This document shows positions 53,860-64,000 of a stretch of DNA of 64,000 nucleotides, one piece after another. This DNA is from Sipunculus nudus (Eukaryota; Annelida; Sipuncula; Golfingiida; Sipunculidae): NCBI GenBank assembly GCA_026874595.1, contig CM049314.1, forward strand, positions 68,816,300 to 68,880,299. The letters run 5' to 3'. The translations under genes were made by a program, and so were the position numbers. The notes under the pieces were generated by a model, which saw only the letters and a list, made by a program, of their open reading frames with translations, did not search any database and was not told where the DNA came from. Each line of letters starts with the position of its first letter. The first letter of the stretch is position 1.

Positions 53860-55820
53860 TTTCTTTTGGTACTGTTATTTAATATTATATCTGATATTTA
53901 ACAGAACCTCTAGTCACATTGGCCGTCGTAAAGAATGTGTCTTAAAAGGCTACTGTATATCACTGCTGTCTTTTTACCCATTAATATTCGTAACAGTACG
54001 AAAAGTGTTGGTACTTAACGTAATTAACGAGAAATATTATGTTCTTGAATTTTCATTGACAGATCTACTAGTCAACTTGGCCTTCGCAATACATCTAATA
54101 CTTATAAAAGGAATTCGGTTCATGTCTGTTCGCAATGTTCTCTAAAACCGCGTTGTGTACAATAGTGTGCCTTACATCATTTTAAAGGTTATTATGCACG
54201 CAGTGACATAGGCGATATGAGAATAAATAATTTTTAACTTACATATAATTTTGAGTGATTTTTCCGTTTTTTCTGACTTGCACAGAGGTAAGACCGAGCA
54301 TAGCCGAACTGCTTTCGCCAATGACCGGAACGCATGCATCGTGGTCTTTCAACCACAAACACTCCTATTGTTCATATGACTAACGCTTGCTTTCAGTGAG
54401 TGATTTGAGCCTGTCGGGCCTTTCATTTGAACGAAGCTCTCACCCACGTGGGTGGTCAGTAAAAGAGAAAAACACATGTTTCTCGCTTTATGAAATGGAG
54501 AGTTAAACCCAGGACGAATAATGACAAAACCTAATTCAAGGTCCCATTTCACGAATAGGCGTGGGGTGGGGTGGGCTGGAGTGGTGTCTGGGGTTTCAGG
54601 CCTCAAAATTTGTCTGATACGATGAAAAAAAGGTTGCGGCGGTTGAAAATGTATACGGACCCTCTGCATGGAGTCCCATTGGGTCCGCTTCTGCTACTTA
54701 CGAGGTATGCATATTTCTGTTTCTTTCTCCAGGAACAGTTTCCTTGTAACGTACATTTAATAAATCTTTCATGTGTTCTCACATCAACCTTATCTTTATA
54801 CGTCCAACGATAAAATCCAGTCAAATATCATTGAAAACCTGAATGCCCCCGCGTCTTATTCCGGTTCGCAAAGTAAACATCATCACTTACCAGGTCTTCA
54901 AGGTAAACATACCGGGGTATAAATTTCTTGCCACGATTACAGCCCTACAAAATAAATGTTAAAAATATTGGAGCGACTGCAGGATCACTCTGCACTGTCG
55001 CCACCAGGTGTTTATACGGACAGACGGTATGATGTTTAGGATTCATGTAATTTAAAACTAAGTGGCAAAATAAAGATACAAGCAGCTGGATATAGAAACG
55101 TTTTCTGACATGTTCACAGAAGTGTTGTGCCTCAGAGAGGTGCGTGAGTTATTCTGCAGTCGTGCAAAAATGTTTATACATATCTTATGGAGACAGTTTC
55201 CCAAAGAAAACCTATATTTTCTGTTAACTTTTAGAATAAAAAATGAGCCCACATTTCACATCTCAGTTAATAAATCTCCTCAACCCCAGTAATAAGCCCG
55301 GTATACCGGGTCTATCAGCTAGTGTGTCATAAAGACGAAAGCTATAACTACCTGTCCACACTATAAATGGCGGAAATAGTACCTAAATTGTCGACAATAA
55401 CGACAATTATCGAGCAGAATCATACATAAAATGTATGATTCGATTTAGAGTATATGTTAGTATATGTTTGGCCCTGATGCTAAATGTGGCTGCTTGTATA
55501 AAGCCTGTAAGACCGTGTAATTTTTGCCGGTTCGATGTGCGGCAATATCATTCATGAGCATCTTCCTGACTGTAGGCCCATGGTAATTTTAAAAGATTAT
55601 TACTTTAAAAGTTGATATAAATCACCTTATTTTCTCTTACAATTTTAATAATGTAATGGCATACTTATGTCGCGATATTCTTTATGGTGAAACGTACACT
55701 TTATTTGCATTTTCATGTTCAGGATAATTTTGCGATTTTACGAGGTTAGGAGGTTACGGCCTTCATTTGTTTAGTGATGTCTTTATATAAACAATGTATA
55801 TCTGTTCCTTTCTTAACGAT
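53860..55820. other. Intergenic, nothing recognised
   Basis: About 2 kb without recognisable repeats or frames longer than chance. Confidence 0.4.
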
Positions 55821-55824
55821 TTCG

Positions 55825-56100
55825 GACTACATGGCTGACACACATTTCCTGTTATTTGCTTTGTGGTCTCAACAAAGCCCGGGTCTTGGGTGTGTATTCA
55901 TCCCTATTGCTGGATAATACCACAAAAGGACCTTGGAAAGGCGTTTTTGAGTGATATATGAATGTAGGGCACAACCTCTGAATTATGCCAGCAAATCGCA
56001 CACCAACGCAGATCTCAAGCCTTTGAGTCCTGTGAATTCACGATCTAAAGGGGCTTAGTCCTGTGCTATACCCCTAGACTAGCACAAAAATCCGATCTAT
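55825..56100 (-). mobile_element. tRNA-derived SINE
   Basis: Reverse strand has GTCTAGGGGTATAGCACAGG, then GATCGTGAATTCACAGGAC. The tail has AAGCCCGGGTCTTGGGTGTG. Same family as 33.9 and 53.2 kb. Confidence 0.55.
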
Positions 56101-57599
56101 TTGATATCAGACGATAACGGCGATAACCGGGCATTATGTAGAACTAACCTGCTTATGGTCAAAAAAAGGTTGGTTCTCAGGCACTTAAAAAATCAGTGCG
56201 GGCAGGCGACTTTTTAAACCTATTTTTGTATGTCTCGATAAAAATGGTATGTGATCAGAGAAAAGCATGATAAGAACAGATGTTTTGCTCAACAGGTGAA
56301 AGCACTACATTACAAAGGAAATCTGATCAATATTGTATTATATTATTTTCTTGAAAGATGAAAATCAAATAAGAAAAAAATGATGCGGGGGGGGGGGGGG
56401 GGGGGTTAAAAATAATGCTGTCGGTGCTTGAGAACCATACCATTTTTTGGTCTAATATATGATATATACCATGTCTTCGTGACAAATATATTTCTTCTGT
56501 ATATGTGATACGATCAATTTGTCGATGAAATAATTATGTTATACACGACTTGTATATGTGATATTACTGTTCTACTCGTAACCCCATTATGCTTAATAAA
56601 TTTTAAATATTTTCCGGAGTTAGTACTAAGGATATATAAAATTGATCTTAAATGTGTTGTATTTGAATTCGGATAGATATTCTGATATATTTATGATCAG
56701 TCCTTATCCAGATAGAAAATACTTTAATTTGTTGATATATATATTACCACATCAATAATTGTACACATATTTTGAAGATTTTGCTTTTTAATTTTTAAAA
56801 TAAATCGTGACCTGTTTACCGAGTGAAAATTACCCTTCCAATAAGTAACCATCCAATATGTCAAAACTGCGTTTTTTGGAGATGTGACAAAAAAATGGAT
56901 GTTGAATTTTTTTTATTATTGAAATGTAAGGTAACGACTGTTGATTTCATTTAAGAGAAGCCTTAACTGGTTTTTTTGTGTATCGAAAACTGTCATATCA
57001 TGTATCATTTTCTGTTTTGAAGCAACACGTGTCCCCTTTATAACCCTCCTTCTTTGTTTAGTAAACATACATTTCGTTACTGATCTTTCCATGAGAACGG
57101 TGTCAAAATGACACCAAAGATATTTATGAGATATAAAGAAATTAAACCTGCAAGTAGCGCCCCCTCTCATGTAACAAGCCAACTAAACCGCTCACGGCGC
57201 TCACACAACGCTACAAGTATCCGGACAAAGAAGGAAATCATTATTACAAATTACCGTTGTTACAAAGGCACGATTAATGTCTCGCACAAGTTTTAAAATA
57301 GTCTTACAACATACATATCCAATCGAGATTCATCCTGGTTCGTCGAGAGTCCAAGGAGAGATATAATCAAATAACGTCTACATTGACAGCTGGTAAATTA
57401 ACCATTTCGGCACTATTCGCATAGTTGATATTAGCATATCTAGACCACAACTATCAAAGTATTCTGTTTAAACAATACAATGTCATGTGTTGAGAACCTG
57501 GAAAATGATTACCGGGCATATTATGAATAAACCAAAAGTCAACAGTTATAAACTTACTTCTGAGGGATGTCGGCCTAGAACAGCTCCAAACAGTCACGC
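56101..57599. other. Intergenic, nothing recognised apart from a G-run
   Basis: A G-run at 56388-56405 and AT-rich unique sequence. Small frames overlap on both strands without protein-like features. Confidence 0.4.
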
Positions 57600-57604
57600 C
57601 ACAT

Positions 57605-58651
57605 ATATTTATGCCCCCGCCACAAAGTGGCCGGGGCATATAGTTTTACCCATGTCCGTCATTCCGTCATTCTGTCATTCCGTCATTCCGTCCTTCCGTC
57701 ATTCCGAAATGAAACAGTTGTACGGACTTTTTTTCGCAATGCCTGCAGATATTGGCCTGATTTTTGGTGTGTGGGCAGATATAGACCAGTTACAGATCGA
57801 GTTCGCGTTTCGTCCCGGTTGACTTACTTTTGACCGTTTTACGGCTCCTAAACTTAGAAAATTTCATGAAAAATAGAAATATTCATGACAGATACACATG
57901 TACGGACTTTTTTTCGCAATGCCTGCAGATATTGGCCTGATTTTTGGTGTGTGAGCAGATATCGACCAGGTACAGATCGAGTTTGCGTTTCGTCCAGGTT
58001 GACCTACTTTTGACGGTTTTACGGCTCCTAAACTTAGAAATTTTCATGAAAAATAGAAATATTCATGACAGATACACATGTACGGACTTTTTTTTCGCAA
58101 TGCGTGCAGATATTGGCCTGATTTTTGGTGTGTGAGCAGATATAGACCAGTTACAGATCGAGTTAGCGTTTCGTCCTGGTTGACCTACTTTTGACCATTT
58201 TACGGCTCCTAAACTTAGAAATTTTCATGAAAAATAGAAATATTCATGACAGATACACATGTACGGACTTTTTTTCGCAATGCCTGCAGATATTGGCCTA
58301 ATTTTTGGTGTGTGGGCAGATAATGACAGTTACAGATCGAGTTTGCGTTTCATCCTGGTTGACCTACTTTTTGATTGTTTTACGGATCCTAAACATAGAA
58401 AATTTCATGAAAGACAGAAATTTTTATGGAAAATGCACATGTATGGACTTTTTTCACAATGCCTGCATATACTGGCATGATTTTTGGTGTGTTGCTTGAT
58501 AATGACCCGTTACAAATCGAGTTTGCATTTTGCCCTTGTTGACCTACTTTTGACCATACGACACCTCCTGAACTTAAAAATTTTTCCAAATTTTACAAAT
58601 GTTTCTAATTTGCCCAAGGCGGGGGCATTCGTGTCGTTCCGACACATCTAG
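57605..58651. mobile_element. Helitron-like non-autonomous element with a 180-bp minisatellite
   Basis: The left part has a hairpin GCCCCCGCCAC-AAA-GTGGCCGGGGC (57613-57637), then a 9-bp ATTCCGTC-type tandem (57654-57707). Next come five tandem units of 180 bp, each starting TACGGACTTTTTTTCGCAAT or a close variant (57721, 57901, 58081, 58262, 58442). The right end is a perfect GTGTCG-TTC-CGACAC hairpin (58631-58645), AT, CTAG and T, the Helitron 3' signature. The arrangement resembles bivalve 'pearl'-like elements with tandem cores. No protein is encoded. Confidence 0.7.
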
Positions 58652-58654
58652 TTT

Positions 58655-60000
58655 ATTACTTAAATTCCTCAGTCAGTCAGTCAGTGCCTATACGAAACAA
58701 GATATACATTTTCATAACTTTTAACAGCAGAACATCTCCCATATTTTTATAAACAATTTTCATTGAACTTTTGTGGAATAATACGCAGTAAGCAATTGTT
58801 TCAAATAAAGCTATGGTCGACATAATCTTATGTTTTCGGTGACCTGCAATATTGATGTAAAATATGGGGAAGTGGGTTGATTAGACTTTAAGGTGGGCCA
58901 GGATACACATGTTTGCGGAGGTATTCGCTCGCCGAGTGCTGTTTACATTAGTTATGAATGATTAAGAAAGTTTATTTTTACCAATACAATAAACCTTTAG
59001 CCCTCAATAACTTATGCCTTCTATAAACATTAACATTTTGTTTAAATGCGTCGCCTCCGCCCCGTGTCTTTGTCTCCCATTATTTTATACTATGCCATGA
59101 AGTCAGGGAAAGCTCTGAATATAACCTGTTTGAAAGGCGTAAATTTCTTTTACAATGTACTTTTCCATATTTTTGTTTACTTCACTCTTTCCTCGCTTCT
59201 TCTTTTTCATACTGACAGGTTTCTCCGATATTTATTGAACTTAGTATCATGGTCTTCAACATACCATTTCCATAATATTATTTATTCATCCATAGTCTGC
59301 GGATTTTGGGCCTATGTTTTGTAATAAGTTTTTTTTTATTATTTTATTGTTCATTTTTATATTTTTAAAATGTTTTTGGTTGGTTTTCATCTTTTATATT
59401 GAAGTTGCAGTAAACTGTGAATAATTTAATGTTTAGGTTAACTTTCCTTTGCTCTCTACTGGAACTACCTGAAAACGTATCCCTTGTAAGCTCGGCTATG
59501 AGTAACCTCAGATACTCTTATGACTGAAGCAGAAACATAAGGATAATGCAAAGAAAAGTGAAGATGATATTGCATAATTCATAGAAAAAAAATAAGAGTG
59601 ACAAAAGGTATAAAAATCTCTACAGTCGCAAAGTTTTGCAAATATGTTTACAGGTAAACCTATACCTGGCTGTCCCTAAAATTAAAATTAATTTCATATA
59701 AAATCGGCTTGTTATTTTCTTTACCAGTTTGCATCTATAATCAATGTTATTTGCATAATACTTTATTTTCATAATGCCAATGTAAAAAAAATATTTTTTT
59801 TTAATCAAGATCAATTTAGCTGAAACATATCTTTTAAACACCAAGGCAACAAAAAATATTTTTTTTCAAGATATCATGGAACAAAAAGGAATTACAAGAG
59901 TTTATATGTACAGATGGTTCTTCCTATTAACATCTGACCTAGAATGCGATTTTTTTTACTTCTCTTCGTCCGCTTTGATTAATATATACACACTATTTTA
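58655..60000. other. Intergenic, nothing recognised
   Basis: AT-rich. A (CAGT)n stretch follows the Helitron-like element near 58672-58686. No gene was seen. Confidence 0.4.
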
Positions 60001-60229
60001 TCATAAACTTTTAGGTCAAACGTGGTATGTTCTCAAAGTAATGGTGACGGTCACCTCGATGGTAAACACTCCGTTATCCACTTCTCCGGTTATTGTAGCC
60101 TGGCCAAAGGCTCTCTTTTTCACCTCACTGAGAAAAGCTCCTGTCCCGTCGAGTCAGCCTTCTTATTTATAGTCGAGTTGCCAATGCATTTTCCAAAGTA
60201 CAATGTTTTTCGGTCGATTTATTATGGTT

Positions 60230-60720
60230 AGGGTCCATTAATCCATTGGCAATTTTTGTAATATTCAAATTAGACCAACAATTGATGAAACTTCTAATTT
60301 CTTTAATATCTCTTAAAAACTAACCTTGATAATTGGTCAAATATTATGTCTAGATCAAGGTTTTCATGGTCAAATATATAAATATTGTTAGCAACTGTTA
60401 GTCGGTATTTTAATTTTCATTATACAAATTAGAGCCGTCATTGGTAAAATTCTACAATATCTGGAAAACTAACCATGATAATTGGTCTTAAAGTGTCTCT
60501 AGACCTATGTTTTTATGGTAAGAGATTTATATGAAAGCATAATAGCAAAGATTAAGTCAGTATTTTAAATTAAATGTGCAAATAAAGGCCGCCATTGATA
60601 AAATTTCCACTTTTCCCAATGTCTCACGAACTAACCATAATGATAGTGGTTACACATTGTGTCTAGCCTAAGTTTTCAAAGTCAAAGATTCAAATGAAAA
60701 AGGTGAACAATGAATTATTT
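60230..60720. repeat. Degenerate tandem repeat, about 150-165 bp
   Basis: Three diverged units with AACTAACCxTGATAATTGGTC (60317, 60467 and a mutated copy near 60631), each preceded by GCCGxCATTGxTAAAAT and followed by TTTTCATGGTCAAA-like words. Inverted copies lie at 62290-62560. Confidence 0.6.
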
Positions 60721-60854
60721 AATATTCAAATATTCAAAACTATCCATTTGAAAGTCTTCTTTCTTCAATTTCTAAATTGGGAAACATTGGAAACCCTTTG
60801 ATAAAATTGGAACATACGCTTAAGACACCATAGAGACAAATACCTGATGTTTTT

Positions 60855-60877
60855 TTTTTTTTGGGGGGGGGGGGGGA
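60855..60877. repeat. T-run followed by G-run
   Basis: Homopolymer junction T(12) G(12); length likely variable. Confidence 0.8.
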
Positions 60878-62279
60878 ATATCTACAATCAATTTCTCCAC
60901 TATATATTTAAAACTTTGATATGTAGTCAATTTTATTTGCTGAGTTTTCTTGGTCTGAGTATCATTATCAGAAACTAGCACTAATTGGTCGGTGTACCAT
61001 TTAATCTAGACGTAAGACGCTTTCTAATTTTAATATAAGAACGTAAAATTATAAAGTACAGGGCATCAATTATTGGTAATATATAATCGATACTTCCTCT
61101 TCCGTTTCTATTTGGGGTTCTGTTTCACATAAAATATGAATAACTATTTATAGATTATCGTCTTAACCTGGCTATTATATGTTACATGGAGAGAATTAAA
61201 GATATATAGATAAATGTATTAGGTACAGTTATTAGGACAAGAACATGTTACATTTCCGTCTTATATTGTCATTTGGCCACTTTTTCTCAATGACAACCCA
61301 ATATGATAATGCAAAGCATCTGTATAGTTTTCATATAGTTCACAACCACTGATATAAATATGCCTATAGGCATTCATCTTTATTACCAATATCAATGATT
61401 TGCTTTAAATGCAAATTTGATGTATCTTTTGTTAATTGATGAAAAGAGAAAGTATTTTTTTCTGTAATTTGTGATTTAGGTTGACTTTTCCAACTTATAA
61501 TTTATAAACGGTTATGAAATCATAACGACTAGTCCATTTTGTAATGCCGGAAAATCAAGTCATAGTAGTAGAAAATGCCTTTGTATATTTATAATTCCAG
61601 TCTTGATATGCCTTTGGTTTGAAACTGACGGCTTTGGATTCGACAAACATATTCGCGTCTTTGACATACGACATATCAGTAAATTACTCAAACACAATAA
61701 ATGTTAAACTACAGGGCATTGAAAACAGCAAAAACCTGACGTGACGCCACCAGAACAAATAACCCTTTCAGTTTTTTTTCTTTGGATGCAATATTTTGGA
61801 TTGAACCGTGGCCCTTCGAATTCCGCTCCCAAAATTAATCCTTGTACTAAGTACTCTACGAACGTTTACCCACTTAAATATTGCAAAAATGCGGTTTCTT
61901 TACGGAAAGCCTTCGTTTGTTTGATAAAAATTAAAATACATTTAAATCATATTCATATCGTTTGTTTGAATCGAAAACATTAAAAACATAAGTCTCGATA
62001 TAATGTTTTCCTTAACATTACGGTTAGTTCTTTTGATAATGCGGGAGATGGTCCGATCTTATAACAATCTTGGACATGTAAAACTAATGCTATCCAGTTA
62101 CCACGGTTATGGGTGAAACGTTCAAGAAAGAGAGTTTCATTAATGTTAACATGGTTTCATTTGAAGCTACGATCATGAAAATCATGTACAGACACAACGT
62201 TTTACTAATTATTATGTTAAGTTTTGACATAATAAAGAAATTAGAATCTTTAACTGTATGCATACCTAATTAACATATC

Positions 62280-62560
62280 TAATTTAAAATACGAACTTAA
62301 CCGTTGTGATGATTGTTTCGTTTGCATCTTTGACCGTGGTTAGTTCTGGATATAGCGAAGAAATTAGTATTGTCATCAAATGCGGCCCTAATTTGCGTAT
62401 TAAAATTTTGAATACGAAATAAAATGTCGTCAATCTTGTTATATTAAATCTTTTACCATTAAATTCATAGTCTAGACACAATTTTTAACAAATTATCATG
62501 GTTAGTTCTGGAGATACTGAAGAAAATATAATTTTCGCCATTGGCGGCCCTAATTTATTG
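62280..62560. repeat. Inverted copies of the 60.2-60.7-kb repeat
   Basis: TCATGGTTAGTTCTGGAGAT and GCGGCCCTAATTT are the reverse complements, with changes, of blocks at 60.3-60.6 kb. Two units are visible. Confidence 0.55.
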
Positions 62561-62699
62561 TAAGGTAAACCTATCTCATAAGTCCCATATTAACAAATCC
62601 ATACAAAATTGTGTATCTTAGACAATTTAAAGGTTTTGAATGGAATATATAGGCCGCAATTTTCACTATTATCTATGGTTTAACAGTTGATTTCACGAG

Positions 62700-64000
62700 T
62701 GTCTAATTTTGTACATCTTTGCTAAGGGACTTAGACGATCCGTGTGAGTCAGTTTCTGAGGTCACTCAGTATCTTGCACGTCCATCGCCCAGCTGCCCAC
62801 GATGGTAATGATCCGTCGTTGCCATGTGGAATTTCTCCAGCCGATCTTCACTTGCTGGCTCCGCTCCCGTCACCTCGGCGTTCTTCCCGTCAACTCTCGG
62901 AGGGCTCATTCCTTTCCAGCTACCTGCCGCCTGCTGCTGAAGTGGCTCATGTGTCAGTTCCCTGCTTGCTTCTACGATCGTTTCCGGTTTCCACTGTTTC
63001 TTATTCTTTACAGGTTCCGCCTGATGGACTTCCTGACCTTTTGGATACCGGATCAACCGGTGCTGATGACCCCATCGTCCCGGATCTGTTGCCTGCCATC
63101 AATCAGTAGCGAACGAACGAAGACGTACCATAACAGGATAATCTAGATTGTAAAATCAGAACCTCCCTTGGTCGGAAAACTAAACCCTGAGGGAGTAGAC
63201 GAAACCTCCTACGTGTCGTTTCCGTCAAGGACGAACATATAAAAACACTCAAAGAAGTGTTAGCTAGACCAGAGCATGCCATCCTTGCAGTTAACCAGCA
63301 AAATAAAATATTCGTAGGTCTATATTTGTTAGGTCAGCTTATAGGCCCCGGATACTCGTCCCTGCATAAGGAAATTTCAGAGATCAGAAAGACCGAAAAC
63401 CGAATCTTGGACAGTTGGAATCTTTGACAGTCTTGGCATTTATTGTCGGAATTTTGTGCCGAACAAAACTGTTTCGTTAACGGAACTTACGCGTTAAGCC
63501 TAACAATCTCTTTTGGAGAGAGGTCCATGAGAATGCGCACATCCCATTTTAAGTTAATCTATCTGATCCTCCACTCGGAGACTTCAGGCTAGATTTCAGT
63601 GAGTCGTCCTACCTGAACAGCGACGCGTCGGATTGTCGGATATCCCATTATTTTTTATAATAACACCCCTAAGGGTAAGTGGGCGATCCCACCTGAGGGG
63701 ACAGCCAATCGGGATATCTCCCGGCCCGGGGACCCAAAGCGAGGCTAAAGGATAACCGGCCTCGCTCACTCTGACCTTGGCGCTGGAAGGGTTCACACAC
63801 TTGTCGACATAAGGCGAAGTCTTAGTAGCCGCTGCGATAGTGTGAGCTTTACACTACGCGCACCCTATCAGAACTGGCAGTATCATTATAGTTATCTGGA
63901 CAACCTTTTCGGCACTTCTGGTATTTAAAACGAAATTACTGTGTTGTTTTCTATTACCTGTGGGGAAATTCCCTACACTGGCGAGTATGCCTGCCAGCTC
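62700..64000. other. GC-richer tract, possible old retroelement or exon debris, unrecognised
   Basis: Base composition rises sharply at about 62740 and open frames appear on both strands (62744-63109 +, 62766-63056 -). A 76-codon open stretch at about 63195-63429 (+) reads IKTLKEVLARPEHAILAVNQ, then LYLLGQLIGPGYSSLHKEIS. No known domain was identified. Inverted GGATATCCCATTA/GGGATATC-type words lie at 63.63-63.72 kb. It could be a degraded transposable element entering the window from the right. Confidence 0.3.

Noticed and set aside
57487..58589. Several overlapping open frames of 60-111 residues
   Set aside because: They are translations of the 180-bp minisatellite; repeated residues follow the DNA period and no start or domain is shared.
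63820..63940. snRNA-like words (GAGCTTTACAC..., CTGGCAGTATCATTATAG)
   Set aside because: Only short resemblance to U4-type starts; no Sm site and no matching stem-loops in the correct order.
1..64000. CRISPR arrays, bacterial operons, prophage or viral genes
   Set aside because: No regularly spaced short identical repeats with unique spacers, no Shine-Dalgarno-led gene strings and no viral structural or replication genes. The architecture is eukaryotic throughout.

Overview
The window looks like nuclear DNA from a marine mollusc, probably a bivalve. This is inference from four things: AT-rich sequence, short phase-matched exons between GT/AG introns, very dense microsatellites and Helitron/SINE/LINE debris, and expanded ankyrin-repeat (ANK) genes. 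There is no bacterial gene organisation, and nearly all coding signal is split into exons on the + strand.

Region 1 (about 276-5858) is the 3' part of an ANK-repeat gene. Five ANK exons are followed by small linker exons, CARD-like exons and an unrecognised C-terminal exon. Two of the junctions are weak, and one CARD exon carries an apparent frameshift. Region 2 (about 6707/6743-22589) is a second ANK gene whose exons match those of region 1 in length, phase and sequence. It ends in a large exon with a SOCS box (elongin-BC box plus a Cul5-like motif), so it is an ASB-type substrate adaptor for a Cullin-5 ubiquitin ligase. The two genes look like tandem paralogues: one ANK platform joined to two different effector modules, death-fold signalling in one and ubiquitin ligation in the other. 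At least one exon of gene 2 has lost its splice acceptor.

Region 3 (about 22.6-45.3 kb) has no convincing host gene. It holds a diverged segmental duplication (about 24.8-29.9 kb and 34.3-37.7 kb), LINE 3' fragments (one with an 18-bp target-site duplication seen only in one duplicate), CAGTG-ended MITE-like elements rich in ACTCG, tRNA-derived SINEs, dinucleotide microsatellites, and two head-to-tail Helitron-like elements built of about 325-bp units (41.3-45.3 kb).

Region 4 (45471-53757) is a complete five-exon gene for a 431-residue SLC16/monocarboxylate-transporter-like MFS protein. Each of its four introns carries a different mobile element: pogo-like, a TA-flanked MITE, a Z-DNA-prone inverted repeat, and a SINE.

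Region 5 (53.8-64 kb) is non-coding as far as I can tell. It contains a SINE, a Helitron-like element with a 180-bp minisatellite, a degenerate repeat present in both orientations, and an unrecognised GC-richer tract at the right edge.
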